Positions 18,919 to 28,244 of a DNA stretch of 64,000 bases are shown here, in pieces. This DNA comes from Haloarcula rubripromontorii (GTDB lineage: Archaea > Halobacteriota > Halobacteria > Halobacteriales > Haloarculaceae), in the NCBI RefSeq assembly GCF_001280425.1, contig NZ_LIUF01000001.1, positions 538,945 through 602,944 on the forward strand, written 5' to 3'. The notes beneath the pieces are model-generated. The model searched no databases, had not been told where the DNA came from, and saw nothing but the letters and a program-made list of their open reading frames with translations. How positions within the stretch are numbered: position 1 is the stretch's first letter; every line of letters starts with the position of its first letter. The position numbers and the translations under genes are program-made.

Positions 18919-19680
18919 TCAGTTCCGGCGCACGACCAGCACCGAGAGATCGGAAAACTGCGTGTCCTCCCGACCGTCACCGCCGGCCCCAGTAGCGAGG
19001 TCGCCAAGCGTCGTCGCGGTGCGGGCCTCGTCGTCGTGGGTGAGCCGCTCGTACACCAGCGCCGGCAGTTCGGGGTCGGCCCCCGAATCGAGCAGGTCGG
19101 CGGCGATGTCCTCGGGCATCAGGTCGAACGGCCGCGGGAGGACGAGCAAGTGCCGGTCGCCCACGTCGCGGCGGAGGCGGTCGCGGTCCGCCGAGAGGTC
19201 GCCGCTCTTGTGCAGCGTGACGAAGGTCGTGTCCTCCATCGGCGTCCGGGCGCGGCTGGCCGCAATCTGGAGTGAGGAGATGCCCGGCACGACGCGGACG
19301 GGGCGGTCGACGGCCCGCTGGACCTTCCCGACGAACTGGTAGCCCGAGTGGTTCGGGTCGCCCATCAGCACGGCCGTGCCGCGCTCGCCGGCGGCCACGC
19401 GCTCGGCGAAGGCGTCGAGCGTGTCCAGTTCGTCGCGGTAGCCACAGGTCAGCAGGTCCGCGTCGGTGCGGTCGGCGACGAAGTCGACGACGGTCTCGAA
19501 GCCGACGACCACGTCGGCCTCCCGAATCGCGTCCTCGCCGCGCGGCGTGAGGAAGTCGAGGTTCCCGGGGCCGATGCCGACGGCGCGGACCGGCCGGTCG
19601 GCGTCGGGGTTCTCGGGCGCGCTCGCCGCGAGAGCGGCGGGGTCCGGCCCGCTGTCGAGGTCGTAATCGTCCTCAGTCAT
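18919..19680 (-). CDS. cbiE: Cobalt-precorrin-7 (C5)-methyltransferase
   Basis: The 253-residue SAM-dependent tetrapyrrole methylase has Gly-Ile-Gly-Pro-Gly-Asn-Leu-Asp-Phe-Leu-Thr near the N-terminus and Val-Pro-Gly-Ile-Ser-Ser-Leu-Gln in the middle, both diagnostic of CbiE. It methylates C5 of cobalt-precorrin-7. In many bacteria CbiE is fused to CbiT; here CbiT is a separate gene at 37988-38593. It is last in the minus-strand cobN-cbiC-cbiE unit, 66 nt after cbiC. An acidic N-terminal extension of about 30 residues is a haloarchaeal trait. Confidence 0.9.
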   Translation of the reverse strand: MTEDDYDLDSGPDPAALAASAPENPDADRPVRAVGIGPGNLDFLTPRGEDAIREADVVVGFETVVDFVADRTDADLLTCGYRDELDTLDAFAERVAAGERGTAVLMGDPNHSGYQFVGKVQRAVDRPVRVVPGISSLQIAASRARTPMEDTTFVTLHKSGDLSADRDRLRRDVGDRHLLVLPRPFDLMPEDIAADLLDSGADPELPALVYERLTHDDEARTATTLGDLATGAGGDGREDTQFSDLSVLVVRRN

Positions 19681-19746
19681 CCAGAGCGACCTCGCCCTCG
19701 CGGCTCGCGGGTCGTTCCTCCCCGCTCACTCTTCCCGAGGGAGTGG

Positions 19747-20517
19747 TCATAGATCAACCTCCCCCTCGCGTACGTCACTTGCGACGTGCACCAGTTCGTT
19801 CGTCAGGCCGGCGGCCAGCCCGCTCCCGCCGCGGCGGCCGACGTTCGTGATGGCCGGAACGCCGTACTCGGCCGCGACTTCGCGGAGCCGCTGTCGGCTC
19901 TCGGCGGCCTTCACGAAGCCGACCGGCGTGGCGACGACGACCGCCGGGCGCGTGCCGTCCTCGATGCAGTCCGCCAGCGCGAGCGCCGCGGTCGGCGCAT
20001 TGCCCACGACGGCGATAGCGCCGTCGTAGACGCCTTCCCTGTCGAGTTCCAGCACGGACGCGGCCGTCCGGGTCATGCCCGTCTCGGCGGCCAGTTCCGC
20101 GCCGTTGCCGATGGCCTTCCGAACCGGGCAGTCGTGGCCGCGGCCGGTGATACCCGCTTTCACCATCGTGATGTCGGTGACGATTGGCTGTTCGTCCAGC
20201 ACGGCGCGCGCACCCGCGCGGACCGGTTCGTCGTCGTCCGCGCCGGTGAAGCGGACGAGGTGCTGGAACTCGGGGTCCCCGGTCGCGTGGACCGACTTCT
20301 GGCGGATGCGGTCGGCGAGCGTCTCGTCAGGGACGAGTTCGCGCACGCGGTCCATCGAGGTCTCGGCGATGTCCATCGCGTTCTCCGTCGTCGCGCCGAG
20401 GTCGGCGTACTCCTCGAAGTCGTCCTCGCTGTTCGTGCCGTCTGTCGCGTCGTCTGCGTCGGCGGTTTCACCGCCTCCGTCTCGCGACCCCTCCGGCGTC
20501 GCGCCATCAGTCGTCAT
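19747..20517 (-). CDS. cbiC: Cobalt-precorrin-8 methylmutase
   Basis: The 256-residue protein has a CbiC/CobH core from about residue 40, with Ala-Gly-Ile-Thr-Gly-Arg, Val-Val-Gly-Asn-Ala-Pro-Thr-Ala, Thr-Pro-Val-Gly-Phe-Val-Lys-Ala and Asn-Val-Gly-Arg-Arg-Gly-Gly-Ser motifs. It moves the C11 methyl group to C12 to give cobyrinate. The first 40 residues are an acidic extension. Its start overlaps the end of cobN by 11 nt, implying translational coupling. Confidence 0.92.
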   Translation of the reverse strand: MTTDGATPEGSRDGGGETADADDATDGTNSEDDFEEYADLGATTENAMDIAETSMDRVRELVPDETLADRIRQKSVHATGDPEFQHLVRFTGADDDEPVRAGARAVLDEQPIVTDITMVKAGITGRGHDCPVRKAIGNGAELAAETGMTRTAASVLELDREGVYDGAIAVVGNAPTAALALADCIEDGTRPAVVVATPVGFVKAAESRQRLREVAAEYGVPAITNVGRRGGSGLAAGLTNELVHVASDVREGEVDL

Positions 20518-23500
20518 CCGAGGTCACCTCCGTCCGTTCTGGACCGCTGTTGCGCGCTTCGAGGTCGCCATCCACTTCCAGGTTCAAGTCCCTGAGCTGG
20601 TCGCGGGTCTCGTCGTCGGCATCCCAGAGGCCGCGGTCGATAGCCTCCAACAGCGTATCGGTGATGGAGTCCAGCGCCCAAGGGTTCACGTCGCGGAGCC
20701 AGTCTTGCCGCTCTTCGTCGAAGGCGTAGCGCTCGGCCACGTCGTCCCACAGCGTGTCGCTGACGACGCCGGTGGTGGCGTCCCAGCCCAGCACCACGTC
20801 GACCGTCGTCGAGAGGTCGCCAGCGCCCTTGTAGCCGTGTTCCTCCATCGAGTCGAGCCACGAGGGGTTGAGCACGCGGGCGCGCATCGCCTTGCGCACC
20901 TTCTCCCCGTTGGTGTACACGTCGACGTTGTCGGGGTCCGACGAATCGCCGACGTAGGAGTTCGGTTCCTCGCCGGCGATCTCCGTCACGGCGGAGATGA
21001 ATCCGCCGTGGAAGGCGTACCAGTCCGAGGAGTCGAACTCGTCCTGTTCGGCGGTGTCCTCGATCTTGACCGTCGCGTCGACCGACGAGAGTCGGCGTTC
21101 GAAGGACTCGTGGGCCTCGCTGACGCGGCCGCGCGACCCCATCGCGTAGCCGCCCCACTGGACGTACACGTCGGCGAGGTCCGAGCGGTCGTCCCAGTTG
21201 CCCTCGTCGACGGCCTTGTTCGTGCCCGCGCCGTAGCCGCCGGGTCGCGTCGTGAACACGCGCTGTGTCGCGGCGCTGCGGGCGTCGCCCTCGTCCATGC
21301 CGTCGGCCACGAGGTCGTCGGTCTCCGCTTCGACGTGCTTCTTGACGTAGTTCATCTCGTGTGGCTCGTCGAGGTCGACGACGGCGTCGACGGCGTCGTG
21401 GACGACCCCCGCCGCCGCCGGGAAGGCGTCCCGGAACAGGCCGGAGACGCGCGTCGTCACGTCGATGCGCGGGCGGCCCAGTTCGTCGAGAGGAATCGGC
21501 TCCACGTCCTCGACGCGGCCGGCGTCGGACCAGACCGGTTCGACGCCCATCAGCGCGAGTACCTGCGCGATGGTCTCGCCGCGCGTGCGGACGGTTGGCG
21601 TCCCCCAGACCACGACCCCGATCTCCTCGGGATACTCGCCCTCGTCGCTCTCGTGGCGGTCGACCACGCCGGATGCGACCTCGCGGCCCACGTCCCAGGC
21701 CGTCTTGGCCGGGACCTTCCGCGGGTCGAGCGTGTAGAAGTTCCGGGCGGTGGGGAGCAGGTCGACGCCGCCGCGGGTCGGCGCGCCGGAGCCGCCGGGC
21801 GGGACGTACTCGCCGGCCAGCGCGTCGGCGGTGCGGGGAATTTCGTCGGCCGCGCCGGCCACCCGCGGGGCGGCCTCCTCGCAGATGTACGCGAGCGCCT
21901 CGCGCAGGTCGTCGTGTGCACCCGACCGCACGCGGGCGTCGCCGAGCGGTTCGATGTCGACCACGAGGAGGTTCATGTTCACCTCGGAGTCGCTGTCTTC
22001 GAGTTCACTCTCGGGCACGTCGAAGTCGTGCTCGGCGAGCGTTCGGACGAGGTCTTTGCTCGTCTCGTGGACGCGGTCGGCGGCCTCGGCGTAGGTCATC
22101 CCCAGCGCCTCGTCGTACTCGCCGGGGGCGTTGCGCAGTTTGTCGTAGTCGACGCCGAGAACGCCTGCGACGCTCTCGCGAAGCGACGGCGCGCCGGGGT
22201 TCTCCAGGCGCGTGAGCGCGACCAGATAGTCGACGAGCCGGTCGTCGGCCGGCGGCTCACCCATCGTGTGCAAGCCTTTGCGTATCTGGGTCGTCTTCAC
22301 GTCGGTCAAGTACTCGTGGACGCGCTCGACGAGGGCATCGATGTCGAGGTCCTCGCCTTCCACAGCACCTTCCGCAAGGGTCGACCCGGCTTCATCGGGA
22401 CCGCGCACGTCGGCCTTCTCGTCGATCTCGCCCGCAATCCCGAGTTCCACGGCGAGGTCCAGTTCGTCCACGGTCGCGCGGATCTGTTCTGCGAGGTGCT
22501 CGCCGTCGTCGGTGCGGGCGTCCTCCATGCCCGCCTCGCGGTAGCGGTCGGCCAGTTCCTCCAGGTCGGCCAGGTCGTCATAGGTGCCGGCGTTGGCCAT
22601 CACCGGCGTCAGGTAGTCGACGATGGCGGCGTAGGACCGGCGCTTGGCCTGGGTCCCCTCGCCGGGGTTGTTGACGATGTAGGGGTAGACGTTCGGGATG
22701 TCGTCGACGAGCTGGTCGGGCGCGCTCTCGCCGTCGAGTCCGACGGTCTTGCCGGGGAGCCACTCCAGACTGCCGTGAGTCCCGAGGTGGACGACGGCGT
22801 CGGTCTCGTAGCTGTTTCGGAGCCAGCGGTAGAACGCGACGTAGTCGTGGGGTGGCTGGAGGTCCGAGTCGTGGTACACCTTCGAGGGGTCCATGCCGAA
22901 CCCGCGCGGGGGCTGGACCGTGACGAGGACGTTGCCGAACTCGACGCCGGGGATGGCGAACGGGCGCTCGGGCGGGTCGCCCCACTCCTCGACGACGTTC
23001 TCGCGGAAGTCGGCGTCGAGTCCCTCGAACCACTCACCGTACTGGGCGGGTGAGACGGTGTCGACGCTCAGTTCGCGCACATCCTCCGGAGCGACCCAGC
23101 GGTCGTCGAGTGTCAGTTGGGCGGTGAGGCGTTCGACGAGCGACTGGCCGCTGTCGGGCATCGTGTTCCCGAGGTCGTAGCCGCGAGCGTCCAGTTCCTC
23201 CAGCAGGTTCACCGTGCTCTCGGGCGAGTCCAGCCCGAAGGCCGTCCCGATGCCGTCGTCGCTGGGCGGGTAGTTGTGGAGGACGACGGCCACGTTCTTC
23301 TCGTCGTTCGGGGTGTGGCGCAGTTCGGCCCAGTTGACCACGAGGCGGGCGACGTGGTCGACGCGGTCCTCGATGGGGAAGTGCTGTTTCGGCGCGCTCC
23401 CGATGTCGGCGTCGTCCTCGGTGCGCTCCTTGCCCGAGATGGGGTGGGTGATGACGTTGCCGTCGAACTCCGGGAGCGCGACCGAGAGCGCGAGTTCGAA

Positions 23501-24394
23501 GCCCATCACGCCCGTGTCGCTGGCGTCGTACCGCGAGCGGGAGCGCATCGTCGTCACCGTCTGGATGACGGGGACGCCGAGCTTGTCGAGGAACACGTCC
23601 TCTGCGCTCTGGCCCTCGTCGTCCGCGCTGCGGCCGCGCTCGTCCATCGACAGCGAGAACATGAACGACGAGCAGACGGCGTCGACGAGTGGATTGCCGT
23701 CCTCGTCCAGCAGCCACTCCTCGGTGACCTGCTCGGCGTTCCACTGGCCCTCGGCGTCGGTCGCCGGCTCGCAGAATATCGGGAGCGCGTTCGCGCCCTG
23801 GGCCTCGATGGCCCGGACCTGCGCGTCGACGTACCGGGTGTTCTCGTGGGTCCAGTGAGACTCGTAGAACCACACGGCGACGGTCGGCTTCGCGGGGTCG
23901 AACGTCGCCCGCAGGTCCTCGATGTTCGCGCCCGGATGGTCGGGATGGTACACCCCCTCCGTCGGGAGCGTCACCGGGTCGTCGTAGGATGGGTCGGCGT
24001 CGCCGTACTGCGCGACGAGGTAGCGGGCGCAGTTGGCGACGTTTTTCGCGCCGCCTTTCTCCAAGTACTCGTAGACGGTCTCGCGGTGCTCGTCGGGGAC
24101 CGACGTGTCCTCGAAGGCGAAGGCGTCGCCCGTCGCTTTCACCACGAGCGGGACGCCGGCCTCGCGCAGGCGCTCGACGGCCATCTCGTAGCCGGGCATG
24201 CTGTCCTCGGCCCCGTGGAGCCAGAGGACGACGGCGTCGGCGTCGGTCAGTTCGTCGACGAACGCCTCGACCGCCGGCTCGTCGTCGAGGTCGCTCTCCG
24301 AGCGCACGACGAGGTCGGCCTCGACCTCGCCCGCGGCCCGCTGGACGGTCCCGAGTTCGTTCTCCGTCGCGGTGTAGAGTCCTAGCTGTGGCAT
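20507..24394 (-). CDS. cobN: Cobaltochelatase large subunit CobN
   Basis: The 1295-residue protein matches the CobN/BchH family in length and features. The N-terminus has an Asp-Ala-Val-Val-Leu-Trp-Leu-His-Gly segment, the middle has His-Leu-Gly-Thr-His-Gly-Ser-Leu-Glu-Trp-Leu-Pro-Gly-Lys, and the C-terminal third has Arg-Pro-Arg-Ile-Asp-Val. CobN is the metal- and porphyrin-binding subunit and works with an AAA+/VWA ATPase, encoded divergently by chlID. Its start lies beside operator site A, whose TTGTATTAGTA could be a TATA element about 27 nt upstream. cbiC overlaps its stop, so cobN leads a three-gene operon. Confidence 0.95.
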   Translation of the reverse strand: MPQLGLYTATENELGTVQRAAGEVEADLVVRSESDLDDEPAVEAFVDELTDADAVVLWLHGAEDSMPGYEMAVERLREAGVPLVVKATGDAFAFEDTSVPDEHRETVYEYLEKGGAKNVANCARYLVAQYGDADPSYDDPVTLPTEGVYHPDHPGANIEDLRATFDPAKPTVAVWFYESHWTHENTRYVDAQVRAIEAQGANALPIFCEPATDAEGQWNAEQVTEEWLLDEDGNPLVDAVCSSFMFSLSMDERGRSADDEGQSAEDVFLDKLGVPVIQTVTTMRSRSRYDASDTGVMGFELALSVALPEFDGNVITHPISGKERTEDDADIGSAPKQHFPIEDRVDHVARLVVNWAELRHTPNDEKNVAVVLHNYPPSDDGIGTAFGLDSPESTVNLLEELDARGYDLGNTMPDSGQSLVERLTAQLTLDDRWVAPEDVRELSVDTVSPAQYGEWFEGLDADFRENVVEEWGDPPERPFAIPGVEFGNVLVTVQPPRGFGMDPSKVYHDSDLQPPHDYVAFYRWLRNSYETDAVVHLGTHGSLEWLPGKTVGLDGESAPDQLVDDIPNVYPYIVNNPGEGTQAKRRSYAAIVDYLTPVMANAGTYDDLADLEELADRYREAGMEDARTDDGEHLAEQIRATVDELDLAVELGIAGEIDEKADVRGPDEAGSTLAEGAVEGEDLDIDALVERVHEYLTDVKTTQIRKGLHTMGEPPADDRLVDYLVALTRLENPGAPSLRESVAGVLGVDYDKLRNAPGEYDEALGMTYAEAADRVHETSKDLVRTLAEHDFDVPESELEDSDSEVNMNLLVVDIEPLGDARVRSGAHDDLREALAYICEEAAPRVAGAADEIPRTADALAGEYVPPGGSGAPTRGGVDLLPTARNFYTLDPRKVPAKTAWDVGREVASGVVDRHESDEGEYPEEIGVVVWGTPTVRTRGETIAQVLALMGVEPVWSDAGRVEDVEPIPLDELGRPRIDVTTRVSGLFRDAFPAAAGVVHDAVDAVVDLDEPHEMNYVKKHVEAETDDLVADGMDEGDARSAATQRVFTTRPGGYGAGTNKAVDEGNWDDRSDLADVYVQWGGYAMGSRGRVSEAHESFERRLSSVDATVKIEDTAEQDEFDSSDWYAFHGGFISAVTEIAGEEPNSYVGDSSDPDNVDVYTNGEKVRKAMRARVLNPSWLDSMEEHGYKGAGDLSTTVDVVLGWDATTGVVSDTLWDDVAERYAFDEERQDWLRDVNPWALDSITDTLLEAIDRGLWDADDETRDQLRDLNLEVDGDLEARNSGPERTEVTSDDD

Positions 24395-24413
24395 AACGTT
24401 ATTAAATCTCCGT

Positions 24414-24441
24414 TTGTACTAATACAAGTATGGTTGTATTC
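24414..24441. promoter_or_regulatory. Cobalamin-locus operator, site A (between cobN and chlID)
   Basis: TAATACAA at 24420-24427 and TTGTATTC at 24434-24441 flank a 6-base spacer, and an overlapping palindrome TTGTACTAATACAA occupies 24414-24427. The left part covers the likely TATA element of cobN; the right arm runs into the first codons of chlID (ATG at 24430). One protein bound here could control both directions. A chlID TATA-like TATTAAAT lies near 24401-24408, 27 nt before its ATG. Related sites occur at D, E, B and C. Confidence 0.65.
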
Positions 24442-26568
24442 GGCGCGGGCAAAAAAGCTTCGCAGGGGGTCTCCTTCGCGTCCGTGGTGGGCCAGCGAGA
24501 CCTGAAAGAGGGGCTGCTCGCGGTCGCGACGGACAACGACCTCGACGGCCTGCTGGTCCGCGGCGAGAAGGGCACGGCGAAGTCGACGGCGGTGCGCGCC
24601 CTCGCTGACTTGCTCCCCAAGCAGCGGGCGGTCGCGGACTGCCCCTACGGCTGTCCGCCCGACCGCCCCGACGCACAGTGCGAGGACTGCCGGTCGCGGG
24701 CGGACCCGCCAGTCGAGACGCGGCCGGTCCCGCTGGTTACGCTCCCGCTGGGCGCGACGCGGGACCGCGTCGTCGGCACGCTCTCGGTGGCGGACGCGCT
24801 GGACGGCGACCACGAGTTCGACCCCGGCCTGCTGGCCCGCGCGAACCGCGGCATCCTCTACGTCGACGAGGTGAACCTGCTCGACGACCACCTCGTGGAC
24901 GTGCTGCTCGATGCCGCTGCGAGCGGAGTGAACCGCGTCGAGCGCGACGGCGTCACCGTCACGCACCCCGCCGAGTTCACGCTCGTCGGGACGATGAACC
25001 CCGAGGAGGGCGACCTCCGCCCGCAGCTGCGGGACCGCTTCGCGCTCCAGACCGAGGTCAGCGCGTGCGACGACCTCGACGACCGGGTCGCCATCATCGA
25101 CCGGGCGCTCAGCGAGGGCGGTGACGAGGAGGCACAGACCAACGCCGACCGCGCACCCGGCGAGCGACTGCGGACCGCCCGCGAGCTTCTCCCGGAGGTC
25201 GACCTCGCCCGCGAGTTCCGCGAGGAGATCGCCGAGCTCTGCCGGGACGCGGGCCTCGACGGTCACCGCGGCGACATCGCCACCGCGCGGGCGGCCCGGA
25301 CCTTTGCCGCGCTCGACGGTCGGACGACGGTACTCGAATCAGACATCGAGCGCGCCGCCGAGTTCGCGCTGCCCCATCGGCTCACCTCCCGGCCGTTCGA
25401 GGACGCGCCGGACGTGGACGACGTGCTCGACGACCACTTCGATGACGACGAGGGCGAAAACGGGGAAGAATCTACAGAGAGCGGACAGGAAGGAGACGAG
25501 ACAGACGGCGAGGAGGCAGGCGGCGAGTCAGCGGATGACGGCAGTGACGGCGAGGCCGACGACGAAACCGAACAGCAGGAACAGCGGCCGGACGACAGCG
25601 GAGACTCCGGGGAGGACGGCGAGAGTGAGTCGGGCGAGCGCGGCGAGCAGCCGACGCCCGCCTCGGCCGACAGCGACGGCGAGCGACAGGAAAGAGAGGC
25701 CGGCGACAGCGAAGGGGAGGCTGGAGGCGACGGTGAGGAAGGAGACTCCGACCAGTCCGACGAGCCCGAAAACGCCACCCCGCTGGTGCCGGGCCAGTCC
25801 CGGGCCGCAGTCGGCGACAGCGGCGCACCCGACGTGGACGCCCCGACAGTGGACACGGACGGCGGGAGTGCAAGCGGCCGTGCGAGCGCGACGGGAACGA
25901 AGCGCGGCGCAACGGTCCGCACCGAGCGCGCCGGCCGCGACGACGAGGTCGACGCTGCAGCGTCGGTCCGAGCAGCAGCCAGCCGCGGGAGCGACCGCGT
26001 CGAGTCGCGAGACCTCCGAAAGTCAGTTCGCGCAGGCGACGCCGAGACGCTGGTCGTGTTCGCCGTCGACGCGAGCGCGTCGATGCGGCCGGCGATGCGC
26101 GCGGCGAAGGGCACTGTTCTCGAACTGCTGAAAGACGCCTATCAGGCACGCGACGGCGTGGCGTTCGTGACGTTCGCCGGCAAGGGCGCGGACGTGGTCC
26201 TGCCGCCGACCGACAGCGTCTCGCTGGCGGCCCGACATCTGAAGGACCTCCCGACCGGTGACCGGACGCCGCTGCCGGACGGACTGACAGCCACTCGCGA
26301 GGTCCTCGACCGGGCGGACCCGGACGCCGGCGTCGTCGTTGTCGTGACTGACGGCCGGGCGAACACCGCCGACGGGAGCCCGGTCGAAGCGACCAGAACC
26401 GCGGCGCGGACGCTTGGTGAAGCAGCCGACCGGACCGTTGTCGTGAATGCTGGTGAAGAGGGGCGTGCTGGATTGCTCGACCTCGTTGCAGAGGAAACAG
26501 ACGCAGCGGTCGTCCCGCTGGACGCGCTGACCGCCGAGCGCGTCGACGCCGCCGCCAGCGAACGATAG
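24430..26568 (+). CDS. chlID: ChlI/ChlD-type ATPase subunit of cobaltochelatase (fused AAA+ and VWA)
   Basis: The 712-residue protein joins both halves of the chelatase motor. Residues about 20-330 are a BchI-like AAA+ domain with Walker A Gly-Glu-Lys-Gly-Thr-Ala-Lys-Ser-Thr at 45-53 and Walker B Leu-Tyr-Val-Asp-Glu-Val-Asn. A long Glu/Asp/Ser/Gly-rich linker (about 335-460) follows. A VWA domain carries the MIDAS motif Asp-Ala-Ser-Ala-Ser at about 547-551. It is divergent from cobN with a 35-nt gap containing operator site A. The start at 24430 fits a leaderless mRNA. It powers CobN-dependent cobalt insertion. Confidence 0.9.
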   Translation: MVVFGAGKKASQGVSFASVVGQRDLKEGLLAVATDNDLDGLLVRGEKGTAKSTAVRALADLLPKQRAVADCPYGCPPDRPDAQCEDCRSRADPPVETRPVPLVTLPLGATRDRVVGTLSVADALDGDHEFDPGLLARANRGILYVDEVNLLDDHLVDVLLDAAASGVNRVERDGVTVTHPAEFTLVGTMNPEEGDLRPQLRDRFALQTEVSACDDLDDRVAIIDRALSEGGDEEAQTNADRAPGERLRTARELLPEVDLAREFREEIAELCRDAGLDGHRGDIATARAARTFAALDGRTTVLESDIERAAEFALPHRLTSRPFEDAPDVDDVLDDHFDDDEGENGEESTESGQEGDETDGEEAGGESADDGSDGEADDETEQQEQRPDDSGDSGEDGESESGERGEQPTPASADSDGERQEREAGDSEGEAGGDGEEGDSDQSDEPENATPLVPGQSRAAVGDSGAPDVDAPTVDTDGGSASGRASATGTKRGATVRTERAGRDDEVDAAASVRAAASRGSDRVESRDLRKSVRAGDAETLVVFAVDASASMRPAMRAAKGTVLELLKDAYQARDGVAFVTFAGKGADVVLPPTDSVSLAARHLKDLPTGDRTPLPDGLTATREVLDRADPDAGVVVVVTDGRANTADGSPVEATRTAARTLGEAADRTVVVNAGEEGRAGLLDLVAEETDAAVVPLDALTAERVDAAASER

Positions 26569-26594
26569 TCCCCCGAAACAGTGTCAGGCGGAAG

Positions 26595-26623
26595 TTTTAC
26601 AATCTTACTTGTTCTTAAGACAA
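26595..26623. promoter_or_regulatory. Cobalamin-locus operator, site E (before cbtB)
   Basis: TTTTACAA at 26595-26602 and TTGTTCTT at 26609-26616 flank the spacer TCTTAC, keeping the ACAA-N6-TTGT core, and an AAGACAA half-site follows up to 26623. The centre is about 30 nt before the cbtB ATG at 26635, so a bound protein would block the TATA region. It is the weakest match of the five. Confidence 0.5.
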
Positions 26624-26634
26624 ATGAGATTTCA

Positions 26635-26841
26635 ATGCAGGACGACACTGACACTGCACGCGCAACGGACAGCGTGCACGACCGTATCGAACGCGCCAGA
26701 GCGTCGCTGACCGGCCCACAGGTCGCCATCGCCGTTGCGCTGGTGGCGGCGCTCGGCTTCACGCTGCTGTTCGTGCAGGACCCGATGCTGCACGACTCAC
26801 TGCACAACTTCCGACACAGCGCCGGCATCACCTGTCACTGA
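26635..26841 (+). CDS. cbtB: Cobalt transporter accessory protein CbtB
   Basis: I chose the ATG at 26635 over a GTG at 26581, because the extra residues lie across operator site E. The product has 68 residues: a short charged N-terminus, one membrane segment (about 28-48) and a His-rich tail with His-Asp-Ser-Leu-His, Phe-Arg-His-Ser-Ala-Gly and a final Cys-His. This is the CbtB pattern, and the tail is the likely cobalt site. Its stop overlaps the cbtA start (TGATG). Confidence 0.9.
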   Translation: MQDDTDTARATDSVHDRIERARASLTGPQVAIAVALVAALGFTLLFVQDPMLHDSLHNFRHSAGITCH

Positions 26842-27551
26842 TGGCGACTAACTACCTCGAACGCGGCGCGGCGGCCGGCGTGGCGGGTGGGCTGGTCTAC
26901 GGCCTGTTCGTCGCGACGGTCGGGAACGCCTTCACCGCCGGGCTGGAGACGTTCGAACACAGCCACGGCGGGGGTGGCCCCGTCGTCTCCGGACTCACGA
27001 CGACCGTCGCCAGCATCGGCGGCGGCGTCCTCTGGGGCCTGCTGTTCGGCATCGCCGTCTTCGGCATGGCGTACTTCTTCCTCGAGCCGGCGATCCCCGG
27101 TTCCGGGGCGACGAAACGGCTCGCGCTCGCGGGAGCCGGCTTTCTCACCGTCTCCGGCGCGCCGTGGCTCGTCTTGCCGCCACAGCCGCCGGGCGTCGAG
27201 CAGGCGCTCGGAACGGAGACGCGCCTGGCCTGGTACGCCGGCCTGATGACGCTGGGGGCGCTGGTCGCAGTGCTTGCCGGGCTTGCGTATCAGCGGACAG
27301 AACACCGCCACACCGCTGTTCGACTCGGAGCCACGGCGCTGCCGCTCGCGCTGCTCGCGGTTCCGGTCGCACTCGCGCCCGCGAACCCGGTCCACGGCGA
27401 CGTTCCTGCCGCGCTCGTCGCGGCCTACCGCTGGACAGTCGTGTTCGGCCAGCTAGTGCTGTGGGCCACCATCGCTGGTGTTCACACCTGGCTCGGAGAC
27501 AGTGAGACCCCGGTCACGGACGACTTGGACTATCCCGCGACAGCAGACTGA
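26841..27551 (+). CDS. cbtA: Cobalt transporter subunit CbtA
   Basis: The 236-residue protein has five or six membrane segments and the CbtA N-terminus Tyr-Leu-Glu-Arg-Gly-Ala-Ala-Ala-Gly-Val-Ala-Gly-Gly. A His-rich loop Glu-His-Ser-His-Gly-Gly-Gly lies after the first segment and could bind cobalt. CbtAB pairs are predicted B12-regulated cobalt importers. It is translationally coupled to cbtB and lies downstream of chlID, so the unit couples cobalt uptake and insertion. Confidence 0.88.
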   Translation: MATNYLERGAAAGVAGGLVYGLFVATVGNAFTAGLETFEHSHGGGGPVVSGLTTTVASIGGGVLWGLLFGIAVFGMAYFFLEPAIPGSGATKRLALAGAGFLTVSGAPWLVLPPQPPGVEQALGTETRLAWYAGLMTLGALVAVLAGLAYQRTEHRHTAVRLGATALPLALLAVPVALAPANPVHGDVPAALVAAYRWTVVFGQLVLWATIAGVHTWLGDSETPVTDDLDYPATAD

Positions 27552-27563
27552 CAACGACGCGGC

Positions 27564-28244
27564 TCAGATTTTTCCCGCAACCGTCCCGAGGTTCAGCGCC
27601 AGCCCGACGATAGCGACGACGGCGGCGATAGCGAGGTCCGCCGTCGTCCCGCCGACGCTGAACGGGGCCGTGCCGGCCGATGCCAGTGCGCCGAACCCGA
27701 TACCGGCGACGACGAGCGCCACGCCGGCCAGCCCGACGAGCATCGTGCCGGTCTGGCCGAACCGACCAGCCGCCCGGTCCGCCTCGTACCGGTCCAGCGC
27801 GTCGTGCATCGTCTCGGTGACCGCCGCCTCGACATCCGCCATCTGCCCCGAAAGGTAGGTGTGCAGCGTCTCCTCGTGCTCGTCGAGGTCCGCGGCGCGC
27901 TCGGAAAGCTGCGCGTCGTACTCTGTCAGTTCGGCCTCACGCTCGTCGAGGTCGGTCTCGCGGTCCTCAATCGCGGCTTCGCGTTCATCGAGCTGGTACT
28001 CCCGCTCGTCCAGTTCCGTCTCTCGTCGGTCGAGTTCGTCCTCGCGGGCGTCAATTTTCTCTTCGCGCCGGTCGAGTTCCGCACTTCGCTGGTCGAGACC
28101 CATCTCCCGCTCGTTGAGCCGTCGCTGCATCTGTGCGAACTCCCGCTCGCGCTCTGTAGGGTGATCGGCGGCGCTGTCGTCGTCGGCTTCGGCGTCCGCC
28201 TCCGACTGTGCCTCCTCGTGGTCAGGATCTGTGTTATCGGCCAT
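27564..28244 (-). CDS. Coiled-coil membrane-anchored protein
   Basis: The 226-residue protein has an acidic N-terminus (1-30), a long coiled coil (about 30-125) built from near-exact 7-residue units of the Glu-Leu-Asp-x-Arg-Glu type, and two hydrophobic segments at the C-terminus (about 165-187 and 200-222). It should be membrane-anchored with a cytoplasmic or external rod. It is convergent with cbtA. I do not recognise a family, and a cobalamin role is not supported beyond position. Confidence 0.7.
   Translation of the reverse strand: MADNTDPDHEEAQSEADAEADDDSAADHPTEREREFAQMQRRLNEREMGLDQRSAELDRREEKIDAREDELDRRETELDEREYQLDEREAAIEDRETDLDEREAELTEYDAQLSERAADLDEHEETLHTYLSGQMADVEAAVTETMHDALDRYEADRAAGRFGQTGTMLVGLAGVALVVAGIGFGALASAGTAPFSVGGTTADLAIAAVVAIVGLALNLGTVAGKI

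Noticed and set aside
20075-23053. 992-codon plus-strand open frame
   Set aside because: It lies wholly antisense to cbiC and cobN. High GC makes such mirror frames common; its product is low in complexity and matches no family.
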